From contig CAJFCJ010000001.1 of NCBI GenBank assembly GCA_904063045.1, positions 565,501-629,500 on the forward strand: a stretch of 64,000 nt of DNA, read 5' to 3'. The position numbers and the translations under genes are program-made. Position 1 is the stretch's first letter. Every line of letters begins with the position of its first letter. This document shows, piece by piece, positions 15,017 to 28,665 of this stretch. Source of the DNA: Dimorphilus gyrociliatus (lineage: Eukaryota > Annelida > Polychaeta > Dinophilidae). The notes under the pieces were generated by a model. It searched no databases. It was not told where the DNA came from and saw only the letters and a program-made list of their open reading frames with translations.

Positions 15017-15826
15017 CTACGTACGAACGCTAAATATCATTGATAGGAATTCTTCAAAGCCAACAGTGATTTGGCCTTTTCTTTGCGAATCTTTCGATGC
15101 AAATGTAGAAGTTAACGACTGAATGAAAAAATTTTATTTATATAAATAATATAATCAATGCAAATATTTACAAGATTATTATACTCACTTGAACAGCCAC
15201 ACAGCATTGTATAAAATCGTCGAATGCCATTTTACCATTGTGACGATTGAATTTTCTCATTAATAGTCCTATAAAATCTTGACTAAATCGATAGCCTGAA
15301 TGATAAAGGCGTGAAATAAATTTTGTAAAAAAAGAAATAAAATTATTATTCATCACAATGACTAATTTTAAATTATTCAGTCTTACCGAATTGTTGAAAT
15401 GCTTGGGCTAGTTCATTTTGATCGACAAACCCAGAATTATCCCGATCAAAACCTCTAAAAGTTTGCTGCCATTGATTTATATACGCCCATAGACGTTGAA
15501 AATTTTCAAAGTTAATTTGGCCAGATCTACTGCTATCGAACATCGAAATCATAAGTTTTATAGTTTCCTCATTAAAAGGGATATGAGTTCCATTTGATAA
15601 GGCGCTTTGTAATTCCTGTGCATTGATAAATCCACTACGGTCCTTGTCAACTCTAAAATTTAAAAATTTAGGTTTTATTACATTGTGATGATTAATATCT
15701 TTCTTACGCTTGAAAAATTTGACTCAAGTTTGGTTGGTTTGGATTTGGAGGTGGGGGTCTTGCAGGAGGATTGTTATATCCTTGGGGCTGTTGATAACCC
15801 TGTCCCTGTCCGTATTGGTACGCCAT
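15017..15826 (-). CDS. PDCD6: Penta-EF-hand calcium sensor PDCD6/ALG-2
   Basis: Calcium-binding adaptor of 197 aa that in other animals links ESCRT (ALIX, TSG101) and COPII (SEC31) to calcium signals. Exons: 15826-15708, 15652-15387, 15295-15189, 15118-15017. A Gly/Gln/Pro-rich N-terminus (about 1-35) resembles peflin. EF1 (VDKDRSGFINAQEL) and EF3 (FDRDNSGFVDQNEL) have full calcium loops. EF2 (DSSRSGQINFENF) is plausible; EF4 (NRHNGKMAFDDF) and EF5 (KDSQRKGQITVGFEEF) are degenerate, as in the family. The ALSNGT..PFN, FDDFIQCC and EEFLSMIF blocks favour PDCD6 over peflin. Length matches human PDCD6 (191 aa). The gene is head to head with EDEM3, with 211 bp between start codons. Confidence 0.9.
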
Positions 15827-16037
15827 AAATCGCTCGGTTCTTTATTGACAAATGATACTAGTCCTCTAATGGCTGGCGGAGGAAGTCAGCTTTATACTGT
15901 TTCCGGTTATAATGCCACGTTGATTCTCGTATTATCTCTCGAGACCTAAAATGGCTACATGATAAATAAACCTCTAGTAACATTTCTAAATTGATTTTTA
16001 CATTAATTCGGCTACCTCATCAGCTTTCTTTAGTAGT
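15827..16037. promoter_or_regulatory. Shared promoter of PDCD6 and EDEM3
   Basis: Only 211 bp separate the two divergent start codons, so both 5' UTRs and promoters must lie here. No TATA box stands out. Confidence 0.5.
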
Positions 16038-19000
16038 ATGAGAATCTTACGATGGTGCATTGTCACCATTTTATTTTGTATGATATGTCGGGAATTAACA
16101 GAGGCTATGAGCAAAAATGAAAAACGTCATTGGAGGTTTGTCAAATCTCATTTAATTTTATTCTATGATCGTCTATTATATATTTTAAACGAAAAAACTA
16201 TAGGGATAAGATTATAGAAATGTTTCGACACGGATACTCAAGTTACATGGTACGTTATTAATTAATTTAAAAAAACTTTTTTCAATTCTGCCTGCTTGTA
16301 GACATATGCATATCCAGCTGATGAGTTAATGCCTCTAAGTTGTAAGGGGAGATATAGGGGATCAGAACCATCTCGGGGAGATATAGATGAATCATTAGGA
16401 AAGTATGTAGCTTTAAATATTCTTAAGGCGATTTAATTTACAAATTACCTCTTTCTACGTAGCTATTCTTTGACTTTAATTGACACGTTGGATACACTAG
16501 CAGTTCTAGGAGAAGTTAATGAATTTGAATCAGGCGTCAAAAGAGTCATTGAAAATGTTCGTTTTGACACTAACGTTGTTGTCTCAGTTTTTGAGATGAA
16601 TATTAGAGTGATCGGTGGCCTCTTAGGAGCTCATATTCTCGCGGATAACTTCAAAGAAAACGGAATCAGTATGTCTTGGTATAAAAATGAACTTCTAACA
16701 TTAGCAACAGATGCGGCTGAACGTTTACTACCTGCATTTAATACAACAACAGGAATTCCTCTTCCACGAATTAACCTAAAGCATGGAACAAAATATTTGT
16801 CAAATTTTAAGGAAACTTGTACAGCTTGCGCAGGAACAATGATCTTAGAAATGGCAGCCCTAAGTAGATTAACTGGTCAAAGGATCTTTGAAGAAAAAGC
16901 TGTCAGAGCGCTGGACGCTTTGTGGTCTTTACGACACAGAGGAACAGATTTAATGGGTACTATCCTTAACGTTCATAGCGGTGAATGGATTAGACGCGAT
17001 AGCGGTTTAGGAGCTGGTATTGACTCCTATTATGAATATTTATTAAAGGCTTATATTTTGTTGGGAGAAGATAAGTATTTACATAGGTTTTCTGTCCATT
17101 ACGCAGCTTTAAAGAAGCATGTTCACCAATCTGGTAAATCTTTACCAGTGGATGTTCATATGCATAAACCAGAAAGTAATGCAAAAGCTCACGTTGATGC
17201 CCTATTAGCATTTTGGCCAGGTTTACAAGTGCTAGCCGGAGATGTTTCATCAGCTATAGAATTACATGAACTACTTCATCAAGTAACTGAACGTCATGGT
17301 TTTTTACCGGAGGCTTTCACAACCGATTTTCGGGTTCATTGGGCTCATCACCCTTTACGACCCGAATTTATAGAATCAACTTATTTGTTGTACGAAGCAA
17401 CAAATGATCCCCATTATCTTCGAGTAGGAGCTGACATGATAAGAAAAATAGATGAGCATACAAGAGTAGATTGCGGATTTGCTGCAATAAAAAATGTCAA
17501 TACAAGAGTGCTTGATGATCAAATGGATTCATTTGTTTTAGCTGAAACATTCAAATATTTATATTTACTTTTCTCTGAGCCAGAGGATTTAATTGTTGAT
17601 CCGCATAAATTCTTGCTAACTACTGAAGCTCATTTACTACCACTTTCCACAGTCATGCAAAAATCACCAACAAATGCTACATTTAACTTGAATTATTCCC
17701 AAAGGACTTGTCCAAATAGTGCTTTTAATGTTGAAAAGCTCAGGTCTCCTTTAAGAGATATTGTTCAAGAGTCTTGTCCGAGGTCAGGGGGCGATGGAAG
17801 AAGAAGGTTAGAAGCCAGGCAATTTTCCGCAGATAATTCTAATCATTTAGAGGAATTAAGGAAAATGGGTGTCAAATTAGTTACAATGAAAGATGGTAGA
17901 GTCCAACTAGTTCACTCAATGGTAGATGCCGATTCACCTAAACAAGCTCAGGATGGTCTTTTATTTATGCAGGAAATGATAGAGATGACAAAGAATTCAC
18001 AAGATCAAGGAAATTTACAAGAGCCCCGTATTGTTCAATTTTTATCAAGTCCATTTTTAGGACACAAGGTTCTAAATGGCGGCCCTGCTCAATTCGGTAA
18101 AGATTTGAAGGAGTTAGGACAAAATGGTATAGAGGGTGAACTGGCGAAAGCGGAGCCGTACAAAGGCTGCTCATCTCTTACAAATACAAAAGAAGTGTAT
18201 AACAAAATCGTTATTGTTGAAAGAGGAGCGTGTATGTTTATTGATAAGGCTAGAAATTTACAAGCAGCTGGTGCAAGTGGAGGAATTGTTATTGATGATA
18301 CTCCTGGCAGTAGTAGAGAAACCTCAACTTTATTTGCCATGTCTGGTGATGGAAAAGATGATGTTACAATACCCTTAATTTTTCTCTACCATAAAGAAGG
18401 CGAAGAACTGACAGATATTTTGTCTAAACACTCAGAACTGAAAGTTATGATTGCTTTCACTCCAAAATCAACTGACAGTATTTTAGAAAGAGCAACAGCG
18501 GATTCGAGCCAAGATAGTGGTGTAAAATCAGTTGATGGTAAACCAACAGACGCCAGTACTGAAGTGAAACATCATCTCTCAATAGAGGAAGTTAAAGCAG
18601 AACTTCGATATTTAATAAGTGATATCAAAGATACAGAGCTACACAGCGACGATTTTGCCGTTCGATTCACGATAGACATTATTAATGGACATCAGCAAAA
18701 AGTTCCAGAATATAATAGAGATGCTATATCCAATGCAGCATCAGACAGATTGATAGAAATAATAAGTAGCAAAATTCATATTAGCCCTGGAACTGCAAAC
18801 ATACTAAGAACATTAGTTAAAGCTGTTTGTTCTGGAAGTGCTATGGAGTTGAATGCGTATGAATCAGTAGTTATTAGAGAGTTAAAAAAAATGCTAGATG
18901 TATATATTGAGGCTAGAGACGAAAGAAATAATAACCGAGGAGAGTCCCTTCCTGATCCACCAAGCAATCCGCAAGTAATTGAAAGTACAGATGAAGTCGA

Positions 19001-19163
19001 ACAAATTGATATCGTAGAAGAAATAAGCCAAAAGGAAGACGATAGTATTGTTTCTGAAGAGATGCCAAACGATAACACTGCTCAAAACGATGAGACTATG
19101 CAAGAAGAAGCTATAGAAAAATTTGATGATAGGACTAGCTCAGATAACCGTGATGAATTATAA
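16038..19163 (+). CDS. EDEM3: ER degradation-enhancing alpha-mannosidase-like protein 3
   Basis: Lumenal ER GH47 alpha-1,2-mannosidase that trims N-glycans of misfolded glycoproteins for ERAD. It has 981 aa. Exons: 16038-16135, 16204-16249, 16302-16402, 16463-19163. A signal peptide (about 1-20) is followed by the GH47 catalytic domain (about 30-470), with [56 protein letters not shown] and [10 protein letters not shown] protease-associated domain (about 600-745), which marks EDEM3 among EDEM paralogues, is present. The tail is acidic and ends in RDEL, a variant of the KDEL retrieval signal of human EDEM3. Length (human 932) and architecture agree. Confidence 0.95.
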
Positions 19164-19451
19164 GATTTGCATGATTTTGTTAAAATAATGGAAAATGTAC
19201 AGAAAAGCAGTGTTATAAAGACTTAAATACTGTTTGTTATCTTCCACTTGAGATATCTAACTGCTTTTGTTTTGCGTGTTGTTTGAAAATGTTAATGTCT
19301 TCCGAATGTGTCAATGTCCAAATCTAAATGAACAAAAATTAGTGATTGTTCCACTCAGAATGCATATCTAAATATGCAACATATATGTATGAAACTCAAA
19401 TATCATAAAGCATAATTTTAACAAAAAATAATTCATAATATAGTGGACCAA

Positions 19452-20873
<1,422 letters not shown>

Positions 20874-21252
20874 CTTCAAAAATCGCACATGTCTTTTTCA
20901 CTAGTTATTTTCGTACAAAAACCATTTTTTTAATTTCATATCAAAGTTAGAATAAGGATTATTTATCAATTCACTTGTTTTATACAAAAATATATAAATT
21001 TAATATTTTAAAAATATTCGAAAATACTCTATCAGTTTTTATTCGCATTTCACTTGTTCAACAAAAGTGGTTTAGCAGAGCCTGATTATATAATCAGAAT
21101 ATTTCATTATCGTTTGTAATAACGGAATCGCTTCTTTTTTCACCAAAGATAATAAGCATTTTTATAAATTATTTATCTGACTCAACTCTCGTGGCATAGC
21201 AAGTCCAATTAATTCTACCCCGCCCTTTCAGCACCTGCATATTATACCTATA
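20874..21252. promoter_or_regulatory. Divergent promoter region of PRMT1 and OTUD3
   Basis: 379 bp between divergent start codons. AT-rich, with no other feature recognised. Confidence 0.45.
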
Positions 21253-23253
21253 ATGTCCAGCAAAGGTAGACATACAGTAAGTATCAAACACGTTGCTATA
21301 TTTAGTAACTAGATCTGTTGTTAATATTTAAGATATGGGATACATTTCATATCATAAGTTTCGATTTTCTAAGCCTTGACTTTAAAGCTTGAGTGTTGAA
21401 TTCCTTTAATAAAACATATCTGTGTACTATATGCTGAAAATTAATATAGACATATTGAGGATTTTATTTTCGTTTCCTACTGTTTCTTAAGCATTGTTTG
21501 TATATTAACAGAATACAAGACAAGAAGAAATAGAAAGAAAAAAAGAGGAGCGAGCACTCCGTCACTCTTATCAAAAAGAGCAGAGAAGAAATGAATATCC
21601 TACATATCAATCATATTTAGCTGACGATGAAAATGTTGACTCATTTAAAGCTCAGCTAAGAAAGTTAGGGTTGGATTTAAGAGATATTCCTGCAGACGGG
21701 TAAGGCATTAAGAAATATTGCTCAAACTTGATTTGCACTTTCACTTTCATTTTCGGTGAAAATTTCCTGTATTCAACAAAAAATGCACTATTAATGATAA
21801 AAATTTTAAAAATTCGTTCTTGCAGCAACTGTCTCTTCCGTGCATTAGGAGACCAATTAACTGGATCTATCGATCATCATTACAGACATCGGATAGATGT
21901 AGTCAATTATATGAAACAGCATAGAGAGGATTTTGAACCTTTTGTTGAAGACGACATCTCGTTTGATAGACATGGTATAAAAAAATAAACTATTCTTGTA
22001 TTGATATAAAACATTTTCATTCAATTTTCTTGCAGTCTCAAATCTTAAACATTGCGGTACTTTTGCTGGTAATGACGCTATTGTCGCTTTCTCTCGTCTT
22101 CATCAAGTAAACGTTATCATACATCAATATCTACAACCTTGCATAAATGTAAGCTTTTCTATAATTCTTCTAATTCAAATTTTAACTGTAAATAATACGA
22201 TTTGTTTCATTTATGATTAGATTATTGGTTCAGATCATCCGAATGCTCGACAACTTCATATTTCATATCACAATGGAGATCATTATTCCAGTGTTAGATA
22301 CATTGGAGATAATGGTAGACAACCAGCTAATGTTTGGGTGAATGTAAGTTTTGTTTTATTAATTATTATTAATAATAATTTACTTTAGTAAAATTAGTCT
22401 TTTTCTACATTTATAATTATAAGACTATATATAAACAAATATATTCACTGTTTTCGTTATTACCTAAAATCAACTCTACTAAGCTTATTAAATGATGATG
22501 AACAGAGAATTTTTTCAGAATAATCAACAGATCATGTCAGAATTGATTTATTTTCAGAATCGGGCAACTCCTCAGAGAAATTATCCAGAGCCACAAGCCT
22601 CTGTTTTCAATGCTGCCTCTTATTCATCTTCACACGGTGCAAGCTCAGCGTCGTCTGAAGTATCATCTAACTACAATTGGAATACCGGCAGACCTGTAGA
22701 GCAAATTGAACTGCTTACGAAAGAAAGAACTACGTATGTCCCAGCTGCAAAAGAAGGTGTTGCTAGAGTAGTGAGGGATCCTAACAGCATAGTTCAAGAA
22801 GTTGTTAGGATAACTGCCTGCACTGATACTGATTTCATTCACGACTTATTACATGAATATAACTACGATGTGAACTTAACAGTATTGGCAGTACATTCAA
22901 AAATGAATAATAAAAAGAAACATGTATATGATCAAACCGATTACACAACTGCACGTAATGAATCTCCAGAAAGTTTATCATCAAATAGTTCAGATGTTTC
23001 TTCTGATTCAAAGCCTGTTTCAACTAAAAACGTTAGTATTAACTATCACACTAAAAGTCGTATAACGTGTATTTCTTAATAACTCTAGCTGTCAAGTCGT
23101 CAAAAAAAGGAAATAAAAAAGAGAGAAAGAAAAAAAAGGGCTGAGGATAATAAACGCGCTGCTGCTAAGGCTAAATTGGAACAGAATAATAATAATAATC
23201 TACAAGCTGATACATCAAATTTAGAGAGGAGAATTGAAATGGTCACTATTTAA
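21253..23253 (+). CDS. OTUD3: OTU-domain deubiquitinase OTUD3
   Basis: Cysteine deubiquitinase of 411 aa. Exons: 21253-21276, 21512-21699, 21826-21974, 22036-22148, 22221-22343, 22558-23031, 23089-23253. The OTU domain (about 60-195) has the catalytic block [15 protein letters not shown] (Asp-Gly-Asn-Cys), the [11 protein letters not shown] segment, and the catalytic His in [14 protein letters not shown]-like helix bundle follows ([20 protein letters not shown]). The C-terminal basic coiled tail beginning [16 protein letters not shown] matches the LSKKQ-type tail of vertebrate OTUD3. Length is close to human OTUD3 (398 aa). Exon 6 has an alternative upstream acceptor in the same frame. Confidence 0.93.
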
Positions 23254-23488
23254 ATTATACAAAAACCTTCATTTAGGCATTGTTAAAACATTGTCATGGT
23301 TTTTTTTGCTTTGTATGACTTTTCGACTTTGTCAAAAGTCAGCGAAACTATATGATAGGTCATCATATTTTTCTTTGAAATATGCCATGTATTCATTCGT
23401 CAAACGGATATCAATATATTTGGTTTTTATTTAACTTTGTTTATGAATCGTATTAAAATAAACTGTATACGATGTACACTCATAGATT

Positions 23489-23514
23489 CCTAACCGGTTT
23501 CATTTACCGGTTTA
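23489..23514. promoter_or_regulatory. Direct repeat of ACCGGTTT upstream of BRK1
   Basis: AACCGGTTT (23492-23500) and ACCGGTTT (23506-23513) lie 28-50 bp before the BRK1 start. AACCGGTT is the Grainyhead/CP2 consensus, and the first copy is a full match. Function is inferred. Confidence 0.35.
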
Positions 23515-23541
23515 TATGTTATTATAATCAACTTCCTCAAT

Positions 23542-23923
23542 ATGGCATCTAAAGTACAATCTCAAGCCAAAATGTCTCAAATCCAGCGACAAATCCAACA
23601 AGATTGGGCTAATAGAGAGTACATTGAGGTGATGACTTGTAATATTAAGAGAATTTCGGATTTTCTGAACGCGTTTGGTGAGTAAAGCATTACTTGGGAC
23701 TTGATGCCAAATTTCGTGCAAACCATTTATTCGTATTGTAAATAAAATTGTAGATTCTTCTTGTCGGGCAAAGCTGTCCACACTTAATGAAAGATTGACA
23801 ACTTTAGAAAGGCGGGTCGAATATATTGAAGCAAGAGTAAGTATTCGATGAGTCAACTTATAAGACAAAAATATATTATCTTTATTTCTTCTTCAGATTA
23901 GTAAAGGTGAAAATCTGTCTTAG
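23542..23923 (+). CDS. BRK1: BRICK1/HSPC300, subunit of the WAVE complex
   Basis: Small alpha-helical subunit of the SCAR/WAVE regulatory complex, which controls Arp2/3-driven actin assembly. It has 81 aa in three exons: 23542-23677, 23754-23836, 23897-23923. The block [15 protein letters not shown], then [23 protein letters not shown] and [13 protein letters not shown] follow the near-invariant BRK1 sequence (human 75 aa) end to end. The N-terminus is a few residues longer. The gene lies 288 bp downstream of OTUD3 on the same strand. Confidence 0.96.
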
Positions 23924-24648
23924 AAATTTAAAAAACACTTCATTATTAACACTTTCCCGCTTTTTTTTACAAATTCATCTTCAAGATTAATGAACCCGGG
24001 GGGTTTTGGTGCTTTTTTTAATCTTCATTGCTTTTTTTGCTTGGCTTTTATCATTCTTAGATACACTACCTCTTACTTGTTATAACACTTTTATATAGGT
24101 GGAAAAAACTTTCAAGAAACAAGTGTTGATGAAGACCCTACAGCTCCTTTTTCTCCATCATCAGCCGACTAGAATAGTTTGCTTCAAAAATTACATAAAG
24201 TATTGCCTATTTTTTTATAAAGACGTCTTTAAAACATCTTTTTTTATAGTAAACTTATTAAAAGAATATTTTTTAAAATCTTGCCTAAAAAATACAAAGG
24301 AAAAAAAATTTAACGCATTTGTAGAAATGTTTTTTTTTTTCAAAAAAAAAATATAAAAACAATAACAATCAATAGGTTAAGTTGTAGTCTATTTGTTAAA
24401 TATGCAACATGTATGAATATTTACATTTAAGTCTCCTTTTTGTAAAGAGATACAAAGAAAACTTGGCCATAAAGTATATATTAAATTACTAAACAAAATA
24501 TAAAAAACAAAACTAGCACAGCTGAATTAGAAATACTTAATATAGTTAAATACTCTAAACATAATAAATATATATTTATATATAATATAAAAACTTAAAT
24601 AGAGACTTAAATAACTTGCTAAAGAAAACGATATAAGGATTATTTTAT
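23924..24648. other. Convergent 3' intergenic region (BRK1 / LEKR1-like)
   Basis: AT-rich, with long A and T runs. I see no gene. A plus-strand frame at 24099-24356 is a composition artefact. An extra 3' exon of the LEKR1-like gene beyond its TGA at 24649 cannot be excluded. Confidence 0.5.
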
Positions 24649-27454
24649 TCACTTACCAGAACTGTTAAGAGGCTTCAAGATTTTACCTAAAGGAGTATTC
24701 TTTGAGGCTTTATCATTGTCTGCCTTAAAGGATACATTTACTGTATTTATATCTTCACCATTCACTCTTGGTGGTTCCGATTGTGTTGAGTGCCTACGGC
24801 CATTGCCAGTCCATACTTCTTTTGATTTTTTGAAGACGACTAATTCTTCTTTTGTTGAAGGTGCTGACATTCTTGGTGTTGTTACTTTACTTCGACTAGT
24901 CGAATAACCTCCAGCAGGTCTTTTAAGTTTCAATAGTTCTTCTTTAGCCTCATTTAAAGCTTCAGTTAGTTCAAATCGTTCCTCGCATTCTTTTCTAACA
25001 GTTTCTTGTAGAAATTGAATTTCTGTACGACTCTTCGAAAGCTGATTAGTTTTATTTTCTAAATCCTCGCTGATCATCTTGATTTCTCTTTCTAATTTTT
25101 CGTTCTTCTCTTTAAAATCTCTCAAAACTTTATCATTAGACGCATTCGCTTGATCTGGAAAGAATATACTTTAAATTGATTATTAGACATAAGTAACAAC
25201 AACAGATACTTTGTTTACTTTCCAAAGTACGTATAATAGCTTTTAGCTGCTCTATCTCTCTACGAAAACCAGCCTCATTTTCGCAATTTTTCGCTTTAGC
25301 TTCAGCTAATTTCTTATGTAGATGATTAATCTCATCCTCAAACTTTCCCTGAGCATTTTTAAGAATCTAAAGAATTAGATTTGACATTACTATCAATCTG
25401 TTAGAAAAGTAATAAAAGCAATATCTTTACTAGGTATTCTTGTTGTCTATTCTCATTTTTGTAACTTTCCAGTAGTTTATCGTGCTTTTGACGTTGAATT
25501 TGTAATTGCTGGAATTAGTTAGACGATCTTAATAAAACATTAACGGCATTAAAAAAAACATTAAAACAAACCAAATCGTATTGTTCTTTTAGTTCATTTT
25601 CTAATTTACTTAGTGATATTGCGTGTCTACTCTTTTCAGTTTCTAATAGTTTTTCAAGCTATAAATGTTTTAATAAAACAGTTTTATTACTAATATCAAT
25701 ATAAAAAATCTTATCAATAGATATTTACTTGTTTTGGAGACTTTTCAGCTTCTGCTATTTTCTTTCTATAACTCTCTCGAAGCTCTTCCATTCGATTATG
25801 ATGAGCGGTAATCAACACTTCTCTATATTATATAATAAATAATTTAATAAAATTTATAATAAAGATAAAAGAATTATCAAACCTTTCTTGCTTTAAAGCC
25901 TCATTGTCATTCTTACAAATTTGCATTTCGCTCAATAATTCATTAACCTTGTCTAAAAATTTTAAATATTATTAAGAAATTAATGAGTTCTCATTTTAAA
26001 ATTAATTAGTTATTTCCCAAATGTACCATTGGTTAGAGATGCTTGTCGCCTAGCAGATTCTTCTTCATTCTTTCTTTCTTGTTGAATTCTTCTCAATTCT
26101 GAGCACTCTTTTATTCTTTCTTCTAAAATTTTTTCAGTTTCAGAAACTTGATTTTCTAAGCTACAAAATAAAGAGTGTAAATATTTGTTCAATATTGATA
26201 AATGCATTTAAAACTATCCACTTTCTTTAGACAAAGAAAAGTAGAACAATATACTAACAAATTGCATCTTTCTTCAACTGAAGCTTCCTTAGCTCTTCTT
26301 TGACTAATAATATTTTCTAAATCAGATATTCTAGTTCTAGATTGATGATCTCCCTGATTTTTTTCCAATTGTAGCAGTCTAATTTGGTTATTAAGATTTT
26401 CAACTGTTTCATTTAAAGCTATAAAAGAATAGAGTTAAAGTTTATTTCTATATGAAATGATGTTTTTCCGCTCTTTTTCTACCTCCAATACGTATTTCAG
26501 AATTCTGAGCTGAATTCTTCCATTTATCCAAATCTTCGCTGAGCTTTTCGTTAAATCGGCATTTTTCTATTTCTTTTTCTAACGTAGTATTTCTTAATTG
26601 AATTGATTCGACTATTTCCTGATTCGATCGATCAGCTGCCAATGATTTACGTATTTAAGCCCCCAATAAGATAATATCTTTTATTAAAGTTTTACTATTA
26701 TTCTATTAATACCATACCTTCGTTTATTTTCGAAATATAGGCTTGAACTTTGTCAAAATTATTATAAAAAGAGTCATTCGACCTTTGGCAGTCAGTTTTA
26801 AAATTATATAAATCATTTTTCAAACTAGACAGATTGTTCTGAATACCATGGAATTGTTGAATTATTTCTCTATCAATGTTTGCATTTGACTATAATCTTA
26901 AAAGTAACGATAAACGAATAATACAAACTTGTAAGTTTGAATAGTAGCATGTTGATTTTCTCTATCGATCTTTAAATTCTCTAGTTCTTCTTTTATAGGC
27001 TTCAGAGTCATTAATTGATTTTGAAGAGTTTCTATTCTACATGATATTAATCAAGAATAAAAGTACTTTACAATGCACTTAATATAGTTTTGTATAACCA
27101 ACTTGAAATCTCCTTCTTTTAATTTTGATTTAACAGCCACTAAGTTATTCTCAGCTTCTCTTGCTCTTTCCCAGGCTTCTTTCTCACGGTCTTCACACCC
27201 TTCCAGGTGCTTTAGCCTATTGTATTGAAGTTTATTAAATAATAATAGAACTCTTTTATTCAGATTAACAACCTTTCTTCCGTAAGTTTCAGTTTGTCCT
27301 CTAGAGCTTTTATTTCATTGTGTATTAAATAACTTACACCGCAAAATTTACAAACAGTCTCATCTCTTTCCATATCTTGAATTTCATCAGGCAAAGGATG
27401 TTCCGGAGCTTTATAATCTATTTTATAATTTGTTGAATTTCCTCTCTCAGTCAT
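24649..27454 (-). CDS. Coiled-coil protein, LEKR1-like
   Basis: Long coiled-coil protein of 667 aa in 13 exons: 27454-27273, 27216-27104, 27031-26925, 26889-26718, 26635-26483, 26418-26259, 26160-26027, 25952-25883, 25822-25729, 25658-25572, 25508-25431, 25366-25219, 25154-24649. Phases agree throughout. The N-terminus has PLPDEIQDM and a CKFCGVSYLIHNE motif, which I associate with LEKR1 (leucine, glutamate and lysine rich 1). The rest is almost unbroken heptad-rich helix with Lys/Glu/Leu bias, ending in a Ser/Pro-rich basic tail (about 560-667). No enzymatic domain is present; a centrosomal or ciliary role is only a guess. The final TGA at 24649-24651 follows a GGTAAGT that could also be a donor. 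Confidence 0.7.
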
Positions 27455-28665
27455 TTTTATATTTTCTTTTGTTTCTCTAATTTTTTATATTGCACTCGAA
27501 AAAAAGAACAGTTTAAAAGTTTGCCATTTCAACTTTAAAAGTCAACGTAAAGAATTCTTTCAACAGCTTTAATACAAGTAAACAATTATTTAAAAAAAAT
27601 AAAACATTACGGATAGACTAAATAATCGAAACAAGATTAGATTTGATATAAAACTGCAGAAGCTCTCATTTGTTTACAAAACTTCATCATGTGTCCAAGG
27701 CTGGACTCTTTTACCCAATCGAAAGTTAGAGAAAATGCACCGCAAGTGGCGCAACTATTCGAGAAGATTTCTTGTAAAATATTATTTTTTGTCCAATGAA
27801 CGATCAGTTAACATATTTCTAACTAATTTATATTTTAACATTTAAATTCATGGTAAATTCAAAATTCTCTCAGCATCTATTTATTTTAAATGCTATGTAT
27901 ATATTAGTATATATTAAAGCTACTTTATTGACTAAGAGATTCAATATATTATATTATAAATGTTTTTATTGCAAATAAGAAAAAAGTATTTAGAGTAAGC
28001 CCCAGTAAAAAGTGAAACCAACTATTTTCTTTGACAGAGAATAATGCACAATAAAACTTTTACTTTTGATGAAATCTGCAAATATTTAGGTGAAAAAAAG
28101 GAATTACTTAAATAATACAACTTTTTGTCAAGATATTTCCTTTTTCTACCAGTTTTTTTTATATTGAAACAAACTAAATTGAATATCGTTCTAACAATAA
28201 TTGTGATGTCCCTTGAAAGGAAACATAACAGTTTATTTATCGATATCTTGGATTATTAAGAAATATATTGCTTTCCCAATATAGTTAAGGTATCTACATT
28301 CGTTATATAGGTTTTATGAAAATTTCCGCTGACAGTTAGTCCACTAGTCATTCTGGAACAATTCGTTAATAACTTATGATTTAAAATTTTTTTTAGAGGT
28401 TGCTACATCTGTATACTATTTAATCTCAAAAGTAACAGTTAATGTATAAGAGCGGTTCTTTAAAATGCAAACTCTAGATTTCTTATACATGTTTTATAGA
28501 GAAAATAGTTTAGAGTATAGTTTAATATTCCTTATTAAAAGTAGAAAAAAATTCAATTTGGTTAGTTCTCTAAAATGAATTTTTATTTGATTTTTACAAA
28601 TTTCTTTTAATCTTATCTAATTACAAATCTTATTTGTGTGGTAATAAAGGCTAATTGGATAAAAT
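27455..28665. promoter_or_regulatory. Divergent upstream region of the LEKR1-like gene and DXO
   Basis: About 1.2 kb of AT-rich DNA between two divergent starts. A slightly GC-richer patch at 27690-27770 is close to the LEKR1-like 5' end. No further gene is seen. Confidence 0.4.

Noticed and set aside
23512-23868. Minus-strand frame of 118 aa
   Set aside because: Antisense to the BRK1 exons.
24099-24356. Plus-strand frame of 85 aa
   Set aside because: Lys/Phe/Ile low complexity from A/T runs, no splice or start context, in a convergent 3' gap.
24600-24651. Possible extra 3' exon of the LEKR1-like gene
   Set aside because: TCTG|GTAAGTGA could be a donor and CTTTAG lies 38 nt on, but the intron would be too short and the following frame is only AT-rich noise; the TGA stop is kept.
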